Of a stretch of 64,000 nucleotides of DNA, positions 1 through 7,898 are shown one piece after another (positions within the stretch are counted from its first letter, which is position 1; each line of letters starts with the position of its first letter). The stretch comes from Actinomadura sp. WMMA1423 (lineage in GTDB: Bacteria > Actinomycetota > Actinomycetes > Streptosporangiales > Streptosporangiaceae). The DNA lies in contig NZ_CP041244.1 of the NCBI RefSeq assembly GCF_006547145.1, positions 7,564,001 through 7,628,000 on the forward strand, written 5' to 3'. The notes below the pieces were generated by a model. It was given only the letters and a program-made list of their open reading frames with translations. It had not been told where the DNA came from and ran no database searches. Made by a program: the position numbers and the translations under genes.

Positions 1-855
1 GGCCCGGTGGAGCGGGCGTCGGCGTCCGTCGTGCGGCCGGTGGGCAACACCTTCGACGCGATCACCGACGCGCCGGGCGAGCGGCGCCGCGCCGACGGCC
101 TCGAGCGGCAGAACCAGCGGCTGCGCGAGCAGCTGCGCTCCAGCCGCCTCGACCAGGACCGGTCCGCGCAGCTGCGCAGGCTGCTCGGCACCGCCGGGAT
201 GGGCGGCTACCGCATCCACGCCGCGCAGGTGATCTCCGCCGGGCAGGGCTTCGAGGACACCGTCACCATCGACGTCGGCAGCAGCAGCGGCATCAAGCCC
301 GACATGACCGTGATGAGCGCCGAGGGTCTCGTCGGCCGCATCACCCGCGTCGGGCCCGCGACGTCCACGGTGCTGCTCGCCACCGACCAGACCTCCTCCA
401 TCGGCTCCCGCCTCGAGGAGTCCAAGGAGATCGGCATCACCCAGGGCCGGGGGCGCCGCGGCCTCGGCCGGGGCGGCGCCACGCCGCTGCGGTTCCAACT
501 GCTGGACGCCGCCGCGCCGATCCGGGTGGGCCAGCGGATCGTCACGCTCGGATCGCAGGGCCAGCGGCCCTACGTCCCCGGCGTCCCGATCGGCGAGGTG
601 GAGCGGATCGAGAAGTCCACCAGCGGGCTGACCCGCACCGCCTACGTCCGCCCGTTCGTCCGGTTCACCAGCCTGGACGTCGTCGCCGTCGTGGTCGCCC
701 CGCCGAAGACCGACCCTCGCGACGCCGTCCTGCCGCCCAAGCCCCCGCCGCCCCCGAGCCCGACGCCGACCGCGACGCCGTCGGCGAGCAAGAGCCCCAA
801 GGCCAAGCCGCGCCGCTCGAAGAGCCCGTCCACGAATCCGACCCGGGGGGACTGA
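1..855 (+). CDS. mreC: Rod shape-determining protein MreC (5' end outside window)
   Basis: MreC is a periplasm-facing scaffold protein that links cytoplasmic MreB to the PBP2-RodA wall synthase. The reading frame is open from base 1, so the N-terminal membrane anchor lies upstream of the window. Visible are a coiled-coil stretch rich in Arg, Leu and Gln (about residues 25-60) and then the beta-rich MreC core with its glycine-rich turns. The C-terminal tail (about the last 45 residues) is Pro/Ser/Lys-rich and probably disordered. The gene ends one base before mreD, consistent with one transcription unit through rodA. Identification rests on the core sequence plus the mreC-mreD-mrdA-rodA order; mreB would be expected just upstream. 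Confidence 0.93.
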   Translation, partial: GPVERASASVVRPVGNTFDAITDAPGERRRADGLERQNQRLREQLRSSRLDQDRSAQLRRLLGTAGMGGYRIHAAQVISAGQGFEDTVTIDVGSSSGIKPDMTVMSAEGLVGRITRVGPATSTVLLATDQTSSIGSRLEESKEIGITQGRGRRGLGRGGATPLRFQLLDAAAPIRVGQRIVTLGSQGQRPYVPGVPIGEVERIEKSTSGLTRTAYVRPFVRFTSLDVVAVVVAPPKTDPRDAVLPPKPPPPPSPTPTATPSASKSPKAKPRRSKSPSTNPTRGD

Positions 856-856
856 C

Positions 857-1456
857 GTGCTGAACCCGCCCGAGGCCTCGCCGGCCGGCCGCGCCGCGGT
901 GACCGCCGTGGTGATCGTCGCGGCCCTGATCCTTCAGGTGTCGGTGGCGAACCGGCTCCCGCTGCCCGGCGGCGTCCAGCCCGACCTGGTGCTGCTGGCC
1001 GTGGTCGCGCTCGCGCTCGTCGCGGGCTCGACGACCGGGATGGTCGCGGGCTTCCTCGCGGGCCTCGCCGCCGACATCATCCCGCCCGCCGACCACACCA
1101 TCGGCCGGTACGCGCTCGTCTACTGCCTCATCGGGTACCTGTGCGGCGCCGCTTCCGCCGAGATGGACCGCCAGTCCGCCGTACCGTTCCTGGCCGTCGC
1201 CGCCGGGGCGCTCGCCGGGACCGTGCTCTACGCGGGCACCGGCATGATGCTCGGCGACCCGCGCGCCGGGTGGGCGACCGTGTCGAGCATGGTGCCGCTG
1301 CAGGTGCTCTACGACGTCATCGCGAGCCCGTTCGTCGTGTGGGCGGTCCTGCGCGCCACCCGCCGGTACGAACGCGGCGAGCGCGCCCGGGGCGACCGCC
1401 TGGCGGTGCCCGCCGCCCGCTACCGCGCGATGACGGGGCGGAGCGGGAACCTGTGA
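857..1456 (+). CDS. mreD: Rod shape-determining protein MreD
   Basis: This is a small integral membrane protein of the elongasome, 199 aa, close to the usual family length. It reads as five or six hydrophobic segments separated by short loops, beginning with a long Val/Ala/Leu helix after a short N-terminus and ending in a basic Arg-rich tail. The start is GTG at 857, directly after the mreC stop. The 3' end overlaps the next gene by four bases (GTGA), which suggests translational coupling with mrdA. MreD sequence is poorly conserved, so the call leans on length, topology and position between mreC and a PBP2 gene. Confidence 0.88.
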   Translation: MLNPPEASPAGRAAVTAVVIVAALILQVSVANRLPLPGGVQPDLVLLAVVALALVAGSTTGMVAGFLAGLAADIIPPADHTIGRYALVYCLIGYLCGAASAEMDRQSAVPFLAVAAGALAGTVLYAGTGMMLGDPRAGWATVSSMVPLQVLYDVIASPFVVWAVLRATRRYERGERARGDRLAVPAARYRAMTGRSGNL

Positions 1457-3525
1457 ATCCGAGGACCCACTTCCGCCTGGTCGTCCTGTACGTGCTCGTA
1501 GCCGCCCTGCTGCTCGTCCTGATCGGGCGCATGTGGGCGCTCCAGGTCCTGGAGGGCGCGCACTACAGGGCGATCGCCGCCGAGAACCGCACCCGCGACA
1601 TCGTCGTCCCCGCCACCCGCGGCATGATCCTGGACGACCGCGGCAGGCCCCTCGTGCGCAACCGCAGCGCGCTCGTCGTGTCGGTCGACCGCACGACCCT
1701 GTCGCGGCAGAAGGACGGCGGCAAGACCGTCCTGCGGCGGCTCGCGGGCGTGCTCGACGTGACCCCCGACGAGATCACCAAGCGGATCCGGCTGTGCGGG
1801 CCCGGCATCAAGCGCCCCTGCTGGCCCGGCTCCCCGTACCAGCCGATCCCGGTCGAGGACCACGTCGATCCCAAGCGCGCTCTGCAGATCATGGAGCGGC
1901 AGGAGGACTTTCCCGGGATCACCGCGCAGGTCCAGGCCGTCCGCGACTACCCCGAGCCGGAGGGCGCCAAGCCCGCGCAGATGCTCGGCTACCTCCAGCC
2001 GATCACGCAGGAGGAACTCGACAAGCGCAAGGGCCTGAAGGTCACCGGCTACAGCGGCGTCGACCTGGTCGGGCGCGACGGCCTGGAGGCGCAGTACGAC
2101 ACGCACCTGAGCGGCGAGCCCGGGTTCCGCAAGGTCCTGGTCGACAGCCAGGGCCGCGTCACCGGCACCGCCGAGGAGAAGGCGCCGACGGCCGGAAACA
2201 ACCTCGTCACCAGCATCGACGCCGGCGTGCAGGGCGCGGCGGAGAAGGCCCTCCAGCACGCGATCGACGGCGCCCGCAAGCAGGGCCGCCCCGCCGACGC
2301 CGGTGCCGCGGTCGTGATGGACGTGCGCACCGGCCGGATGATCGCGATGGCGAGCTACCCGACCTACGACCCGGGCATCTGGACCGGCGGCATCTCCCAG
2401 GGCGAGTACGACGCGCTGCTCGGCAAGAAGCAGGGCGAGCCGCTGATCTCCCGGGTCACGCAGGGGCAGTTCGCCCCCGGCTCCACCTTCAAGATCTCCT
2501 CGGTGTCCGCCGCGGTGGAGGACGGCAACAGCCTGACCGGCACCTACGACTGCCCCGGCTCCCTGAACGTCGGCAACCGCGCGTTCCGCAACTTCGAGGG
2601 CGAGGAACTCGGGGCGATGTCGCTGCACACGGCGCTCGTCAAGTCCTGCGACACGATCTTCTACCGGTTCGCCTACCAGGAGTGGCAGCGCGACGGCGGG
2701 ATGAAGCCGAAGAAGAACCCCTCCGACCCCATGGTGAAGATGGCCCGCAGCTTCGGGTTCGGGGCGCGCACCGGCATCGACCTGCCCAGCGAGAGCGAGG
2801 GCCGCATCCCCGACCGCGGGTGGAAGAAGAACTTCTGGAACATCACCAAGGCCGCCAACTGCAAGGGCGCCAAGGAGGGCTACCCCGAGCTCGCCAAGAC
2901 CGACCCGGCGCGCGCCGCCTACCTGAAGGCGGTGGCGACGGAGAACTGCACCGAGGGCTACGTCTGGCGGCCCGGCGACGCGGCGAACTTCTCGGTCGGG
3001 CAGGGCGACGTGCTGGTGACGCCGCTGCAACTCGTCCGCGCCTACGCGGCGGTCGCGAACGGCGGCAAGCTGGTGGTCCCTCGGCTCGGCGTCGCGCTCG
3101 TGCGTCCCGACGGGACGGTCGTCCGCCGGATCGACGCGCCCCCGGCGCGCAAGCTGCCGGTGGAGGGGAAGGTCCTGAAGTACATCCGCACGTCGCTCGC
3201 GGACGTGACGAAGAGCGGCACCGCGTCCGGCGCGTTCTCCGGCTTCGACTTCAAGCGCGTCGACGTCGGCGGCAAGACCGGCACCGCGGAGGTCTACGGC
3301 AAGCAGGACACGTCCTGGTTCGCCTCGTTCGGCCCGGTCGACGAGCCGCGCTTCGCGGTGGTCGCGATGGTCTCCCAGGGCGGGCAGGGCGCGCAGACGT
3401 CCGCGCCGGCCGTGCGGGAGATCTGGGAGGCCATGTACGGCACGAAGGACCGCAAGGCCATCCTCCAGGACGGCAAGCTCCCCTCGGAGCTGCCGCGGAT
3501 GCCCGTCGAGGGGGCCGCCCCGTGA
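1453..3525 (+). CDS. mrdA: Penicillin-binding protein 2 (MrdA), class B transpeptidase
   Basis: This is the elongation-specific D,D-transpeptidase that crosslinks new peptidoglycan, acting outside the membrane with RodA as the glycosyltransferase partner. The 690-aa product has one N-terminal membrane helix (residues about 8-27), a PBP dimerisation domain with a TRG motif, and a transpeptidase domain. The active-site SxxK is visible in PGSTFK, the second motif in KSCD and the third in GGKTGTAE. GTG at 1453 was chosen because it overlaps the mreD stop and leads straight into the membrane anchor; an in-frame start at 1141 would lie inside mreD. The end overlaps rodA by four bases. Confidence 0.95.
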   Translation: MNPRTHFRLVVLYVLVAALLLVLIGRMWALQVLEGAHYRAIAAENRTRDIVVPATRGMILDDRGRPLVRNRSALVVSVDRTTLSRQKDGGKTVLRRLAGVLDVTPDEITKRIRLCGPGIKRPCWPGSPYQPIPVEDHVDPKRALQIMERQEDFPGITAQVQAVRDYPEPEGAKPAQMLGYLQPITQEELDKRKGLKVTGYSGVDLVGRDGLEAQYDTHLSGEPGFRKVLVDSQGRVTGTAEEKAPTAGNNLVTSIDAGVQGAAEKALQHAIDGARKQGRPADAGAAVVMDVRTGRMIAMASYPTYDPGIWTGGISQGEYDALLGKKQGEPLISRVTQGQFAPGSTFKISSVSAAVEDGNSLTGTYDCPGSLNVGNRAFRNFEGEELGAMSLHTALVKSCDTIFYRFAYQEWQRDGGMKPKKNPSDPMVKMARSFGFGARTGIDLPSESEGRIPDRGWKKNFWNITKAANCKGAKEGYPELAKTDPARAAYLKAVATENCTEGYVWRPGDAANFSVGQGDVLVTPLQLVRAYAAVANGGKLVVPRLGVALVRPDGTVVRRIDAPPARKLPVEGKVLKYIRTSLADVTKSGTASGAFSGFDFKRVDVGGKTGTAEVYGKQDTSWFASFGPVDEPRFAVVAMVSQGGQGAQTSAPAVREIWEAMYGTKDRKAILQDGKLPSELPRMPVEGAAP

Positions 3526-4706
3526 TCACAGGCTCCGGGGTCGGCAGCGTCGACGCCTACGCCTCGCGCCGCACGTGGACCAGCCGGGTCGCCGAGCTGC
3601 GCCGCCTCGACCTGCCGATGCTGCTGGCCGTGCTGGCGCTGTCGGCGGTGGGCGCGCTGCTGGTGCGCTCGGCCACCTTCCACCTGCTGACCGAGCAGGG
3701 CAAGGACCCCGAGGGCTTCCTCAAGCGGCACGTCCTGAACCTCATCATCGGGTTCCTGCTCGGCGGCCTGGTCACCGTGCTCGACTACCGGCTCCTGCGC
3801 GCCTACGTCCCCATCCTGTACGGGCTGGCGTGCGTGGGGCTGCTGGCCGTGCTGACCCCGCTCGGCTCGACGATCAACGGGTCGCACTCGTGGATCGTGC
3901 TCGGCGGCGGGTTCCAGGTGCAGCCGTCGGAGTTCGCGAAGGTCGGGCTCGTGGTGCTGCTGGCGATGATCCTCGGCGAGCCGCGCGACGGGGAGATCGG
4001 CCCCGGCCGGCGGGACGTGCTGCTCGCGCTCGTGCTCGCCGGGGTGCCCGGCCTGCTGATCATGCTGCAGCCCGACCTCGGCACCACACTGGTGTTCATC
4101 GCGGTGGTGCTCGGCATGCTGGCGATCTCCGGGGCGCAGAAGCGGTGGCTGGTCGGACTGCTCGGCGGCGGGGTCGCCGCGGGCGCCGCCGTGTACTTCC
4201 TCGGCTTGCTGAAGGCCTACCAGATCGCCCGGTTCACCGCGTTCCTGAACCCCGAGGCCGACCCGCGCGGCGCCGGCTACAACGCCCAGCAGGCCCGGAT
4301 CGCGATCGGTTCGGGCGGGGCGTTCGGCAAGGGCCTGTTCAACGGGGAGCAGACCGGCGGCCACTTCGTCCCCGAGCAGCAGACCGACTTCATCTTCACG
4401 GTGGCGGGGGAGGAGCTCGGCTTCGTCGGCGCCGCGGTGATCATCGCGCTGCTCGGCGTGGTGCTGTGGCGCGGGCTGCGCATCGCCACCCAGGCCGCCG
4501 ACCTGTTCGGCACGCTCGTCGCCACCGGGGTCGTGTGCTGGCTCGGGTTCCAGACGTTCGAGAACGTCGGCATGACCATCGGCATCATGCCGATCACCGG
4601 GCTGCCGCTGCCGTTCGTGTCCTACGGCGGGTCCGCGACGTTCGCGAACATGATCGCCTTCGGCCTGCTGCAGGCCGTCCACGTGCGCCGCCGCCCGTTC
4701 GATTAG
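3522..4706 (+). CDS. rodA: Peptidoglycan glycosyltransferase RodA (SEDS family)
   Basis: RodA is the polytopic membrane enzyme that polymerises lipid II during lateral or apical growth, working as a complex with PBP2. The 394-aa product has about ten hydrophobic helices. It shows the SEDS landmarks: QPSEFAK in the middle loop, MLQPDLGT, the long extracytoplasmic loop with GGHFVPEQQTDFIF, and the C-terminal PFVSYGGS. The start is GTG at 3522, overlapping the mrdA stop codon by four bases. It is the last gene of the four-gene mre-rod unit; 60 bases separate it from the radical SAM gene. Confidence 0.95.
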   Translation: MITGSGVGSVDAYASRRTWTSRVAELRRLDLPMLLAVLALSAVGALLVRSATFHLLTEQGKDPEGFLKRHVLNLIIGFLLGGLVTVLDYRLLRAYVPILYGLACVGLLAVLTPLGSTINGSHSWIVLGGGFQVQPSEFAKVGLVVLLAMILGEPRDGEIGPGRRDVLLALVLAGVPGLLIMLQPDLGTTLVFIAVVLGMLAISGAQKRWLVGLLGGGVAAGAAVYFLGLLKAYQIARFTAFLNPEADPRGAGYNAQQARIAIGSGGAFGKGLFNGEQTGGHFVPEQQTDFIFTVAGEELGFVGAAVIIALLGVVLWRGLRIATQAADLFGTLVATGVVCWLGFQTFENVGMTIGIMPITGLPLPFVSYGGSATFANMIAFGLLQAVHVRRRPFD

Positions 4707-4766
4707 CGACCGGTGACCGCGTAGGCTGGACGTTCATCCCACGTCCCCTGCACGGAGGGTTCCGTC

Positions 4767-6689
4767 ATGCCGGTCGAGTCGCTCTTCCCGCGCCTGGAGC
4801 CGCTGCTCCCGAGCGTGCAGAAGCCGATTCAGTACGTTGGCGGCGAGCTGAACTCCCAGCTCAAGGACTGGGACGAGACCGCGGTCCGGTGGGCGCTGAT
4901 GTACCCGGACGCCTACGAGGTGGGGCTGCCGAACCAGGGCGTCCAGATCCTCTACGAGATCCTCAACGAGCGCGAGGGCGTGCTCGCGGAGCGGACGTAC
5001 TCGGTGTGGCCCGACATGGAGGCCGTCATGCGGGAGCACGGCATCCCGCAGTTCACCGTCGACGCGCACCGGCCGGTCGCCGCGTTCGACGTGTTCGGCG
5101 TGTCGTTCTCCACCGAGCTCGGCTACACCAACCTGCTGACCGCGCTCGACCTCGCCGGCATCCCGCTGGAGGCCGCCGACCGCACCGCCGACCACCCGAT
5201 CGTGGTCGCGGGCGGGCACGCCGCGTTCAACCCCGAGCCGATCGCCGACTTCGTCGACGCCGCGGTGCTCGGCGACGGCGAGGAGATCGCCCTCGCCATC
5301 ACCGAGGTCGTCCGCGAGTGGAAGGCCGAGGGCGAGCCCGGCGGGCGGGACGGCCTGCTCATGCGCCTCGCCGCGTCCGGGGGGGTGTACGTCCCGCGCT
5401 TCTACGACGTGACCTACCTGCCCGACGGCCGCATCCAGCGGGTCGCGCCGAACCGTCCGGGCGTCCCGTGGCGGATCGAGAAGCACACCGTCATGGACCT
5501 CGACCAGTGGCCCTACCCGAAGAAGCCCCTGGTCCCGCTCGCCGAGACCGTGCACGAGCGGTTCAGCGTGGAGATCTTCCGCGGCTGCACCCGCGGCTGC
5601 CGGTTCTGCCAGGCCGGGATGATCACCCGTCCGGTGCGGGAGCGCTCGATCACCACGATCGGCGACATGGTGGAGCAGGGGCTCAAGGAGTCCGGCTTCC
5701 AGGAGGTCGGGCTGCTCAGCCTCTCCAGCGCCGACCACAGCGAGATCGGCGACGTCGCCAAGGGCCTCGCCGACCGCTACGAGGGCACCAACACCTCGCT
5801 CTCGCTGCCGTCCACGCGGGTCGACGCCTTCAACATCACGCTCGCCAACGAGTTCTCCCGCGGCGGCCGGCGCTCCGGCCTGACGTTCGCGCCGGAGGGC
5901 GGCTCCGAGCGGATGCGCAAGGTCATCAACAAGATGGTCTCCGAGGACGACCTGATCCGCACCGTCACCACCGCCTACGAGAACGGCTGGCGGCAGGTCA
6001 AGCTCTACTTCATGTGCGGCCTGCCCACCGAGGAGGACGAGGACGTCCTCGCCATCGCCGACATGGCCAAGCGGGTCATCAAGGCGGGCCGGGACGCCAC
6101 GGGCCGCAAGGACATCCGCTGCACCGTGTCCATCGGCGGGTTCGTGCCCAAGCCGCACACCCCGTTCCAGTGGGCCGCGCAGTGCGACCACGAGACCGTC
6201 GACCGCCGCCTGCGCGCCCTCAAGGACGCCCTGCGCGGCGACAAGGAGTACGGGCGCGCCATCGGCCTGCGCTACCACGACGGCCAGCCGTCGATCGTCG
6301 AGGGCCTGCTGTCGCGCGGCGACCGGCGCGTCGGCAAGGTCATCCGCGCCGTCTGGGAGGACGGCGGCCGCTTCGACGGCTGGAGCGAGCACTTCTCCTA
6401 CGAGCGCTGGACGGCCTGCGCCGAGAAGGCCCTGGCCGGCGAGCCCGTCGACCTCGCCTGGTACACCGTCCGCGAGCGCGACGAGGTCGAGGTGCTGCCC
6501 TGGGACCACCTCGACGCCGGGCTCGACCGCGAGTGGCTCTGGCAGGACTGGCAGGACGCCGTCGACGAGACCGAGGTCGAGGACTGCCGCTGGACGCCCT
6601 GCTACGACTGCGGCGTCTGCCCCACGATGGGCACCGAGATCCAGATCGGCCCCACCGGCAGGAAGCTTCTCCCGCTCAACGTGGTGTAA
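4767..6689 (+). CDS. TIGR03960-type B12-binding radical SAM protein
   Basis: This 640-aa protein belongs to the radical SAM family usually annotated TIGR03960, with an N-terminal cobalamin-binding-like half and a central radical SAM domain. The cluster-binding CxxxCxxC is seen in RGCTRGCRFCQ (about residues 273-284). The SAM-side features follow in QEVGLLSLSSADHSEI and TFAPEGGSERMRKVINK. A C-terminal Cys-containing segment (CYDCGVCPTMG) is typical of the family. The reaction is not established. The next gene encodes the partner protein that almost always sits beside it, so the two probably act together, plausibly in RNA or cofactor modification; that last point is inference. Confidence 0.9.
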   Translation: MPVESLFPRLEPLLPSVQKPIQYVGGELNSQLKDWDETAVRWALMYPDAYEVGLPNQGVQILYEILNEREGVLAERTYSVWPDMEAVMREHGIPQFTVDAHRPVAAFDVFGVSFSTELGYTNLLTALDLAGIPLEAADRTADHPIVVAGGHAAFNPEPIADFVDAAVLGDGEEIALAITEVVREWKAEGEPGGRDGLLMRLAASGGVYVPRFYDVTYLPDGRIQRVAPNRPGVPWRIEKHTVMDLDQWPYPKKPLVPLAETVHERFSVEIFRGCTRGCRFCQAGMITRPVRERSITTIGDMVEQGLKESGFQEVGLLSLSSADHSEIGDVAKGLADRYEGTNTSLSLPSTRVDAFNITLANEFSRGGRRSGLTFAPEGGSERMRKVINKMVSEDDLIRTVTTAYENGWRQVKLYFMCGLPTEEDEDVLAIADMAKRVIKAGRDATGRKDIRCTVSIGGFVPKPHTPFQWAAQCDHETVDRRLRALKDALRGDKEYGRAIGLRYHDGQPSIVEGLLSRGDRRVGKVIRAVWEDGGRFDGWSEHFSYERWTACAEKALAGEPVDLAWYTVRERDEVEVLPWDHLDAGLDREWLWQDWQDAVDETEVEDCRWTPCYDCGVCPTMGTEIQIGPTGRKLLPLNVV

Positions 6690-6774
6690 CCGGATTCGTC
6701 CGTGGAAACCCCTGAACCGTAAGGGTTCCAGGCGTACGGGGCCGGTGCCTGGCGGAACCGGGTCCGGCGCCCCG

Positions 6775-6780
6775 TACTCT
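6775..6780 (+). promoter_or_regulatory. Candidate -10 element before the radical-SAM partner gene
   Basis: TACTCT lies 59 bases upstream of the ATG at 6839 in a locally AT-richer stretch. It fits the actinobacterial TAnnnT pattern, but no convincing -35 is visible. It would allow transcription of the second gene independent of the first. Confidence 0.3.
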
Positions 6781-6838
6781 ATAGGGAGACCTTTATTTCG
6801 ACTCGACACGAGTAGGAAGGACCAGAACCCTGCCACCC

Positions 6839-7696
6839 ATGCCGGAGGGTCCGGCGCCGGCCCCCGTGACCCAGCGACTGCGCGTCCGCTACGCCAAGCG
6901 GGGCAGGCTGCGGTTCACGAGCCATCGCGACATTTCCCGGGCCGTGGAACGCGCCGTAAGGCGCGCCGGGATCCCTGTCGCGTTCAGTGCCGGATTCACC
7001 CCCCACCCGAAGATCTCGTACGCGGGTGCGGCGGCGACAGGGGTGGCCAGTGAGGCCGAATACCTCGAACTCGGGTTGACCGAGACCCGCGACCCTGCGC
7101 GGGTGCGAGCCGATCTCGACGCGGCCCTGCCTCCCGGACTCGACGTCCTCGACGTCGTGCCGGTACGGGCGGGACGCGGCGACGCCCCGGTGAAGCCGGG
7201 CGCGTTCACCGATCGGCTCGAGGCGTCCGAATGGCGGATCCGGCTGGACGGTGTCGCCGAGGGCGACGCCGCCGACGCCGTGGCCGTCTTCATGGGCGCC
7301 GAGAGCATCGAGGTGGAACGTCTCACGAAGAAGGGACGGCGCCGTTTCGACGTGCGCGCCGCCGTGTCCGCCTGCGAGCTGGACCGGCGCGCCGCCGAGG
7401 CGGCGGATGCCCCTTGTGCGATACTTCGAATGGTTGTTCGGCATTCCACACCCGCCGTTCGACCCGACGACATCCTCACCGGACTGCGCCAGGTCGCCGA
7501 CCTCGCGCCGCCGTCACCGCCGCTGGTGACCAGGCTGGCGCAGGGGCCCCTCGACGCGGGCACCGGTGGCATCGCGGATCCCCTGGATCCCGACCGGGAG
7601 ACCGCCCTGCCGTCCGGCGACGACGCCGAGACGGCTCGCGGCCATGACCGGCCGCGGCCCGGGGACCCCGCGAGCGCGGATGTCGTCAGCGCCTGA
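6839..7696 (+). CDS. TIGR03936 family radical-SAM-associated protein (DUF2344)
   Basis: This is the standard neighbour of the TIGR03960 radical SAM enzyme; the fusion and co-occurrence of the two families is well known, but the function is not. The 285-aa product opens with RVRYAKRGRLRFTSH, followed by the conserved HPKISYA segment near residue 57. The C-terminal 70 residues are Pro/Asp-rich and look poorly ordered. The ATG at 6839 was chosen because the conserved domain begins about 12 residues in. It ends 202 bases before rne, and the same order is common in actinobacteria, where this pair commonly sits next to rne-rplU-rpmA. Confidence 0.88.
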   Translation: MPEGPAPAPVTQRLRVRYAKRGRLRFTSHRDISRAVERAVRRAGIPVAFSAGFTPHPKISYAGAAATGVASEAEYLELGLTETRDPARVRADLDAALPPGLDVLDVVPVRAGRGDAPVKPGAFTDRLEASEWRIRLDGVAEGDAADAVAVFMGAESIEVERLTKKGRRRFDVRAAVSACELDRRAAEAADAPCAILRMVVRHSTPAVRPDDILTGLRQVADLAPPSPPLVTRLAQGPLDAGTGGIADPLDPDRETALPSGDDAETARGHDRPRPGDPASADVVSA

Positions 7697-7758
7697 CCGT
7701 GGGACCGAAGCCGTGGAGGCACGGAACCGGTCCCGCAGGGTACGGAAGGCGCGCCCCC

Positions 7759-7794
7759 GACGACTTCGTCGTCATGGCCGGACCACCGTCCGGC
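7759..7794 (+). promoter_or_regulatory. Twin hairpins in the rne leader
   Basis: Two perfect stem-loops sit back to back about 105-140 bases upstream of the rne start: GACGAC-ttc-GTCGTC (7759-7773) and GCCGGAC-cacc-GTCCGGC (7777-7794). A further GC-rich stem is possible near 7845-7865. In E. coli the rne 5' UTR folds to allow autoregulation; a similar role here is only inference. Confidence 0.5.
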
Positions 7795-7898
7795 GGTGAC
7801 GGCACCGACTGACGAGGTGCTCCCGCGCGGCGCACCGCGACGTCCCGCCCTGGCGGGGCGGGCGGACGCGCCCGGGAGCCTGACGGGAGATTGCCCGG

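Noticed and set aside
6779..6792. Phage T7-like promoter core TATAGGGAGA upstream of the TIGR03936 gene
   Set aside because: Only the -4 to +6 part resembles T7; the specificity region is absent and no phage genes are nearby.
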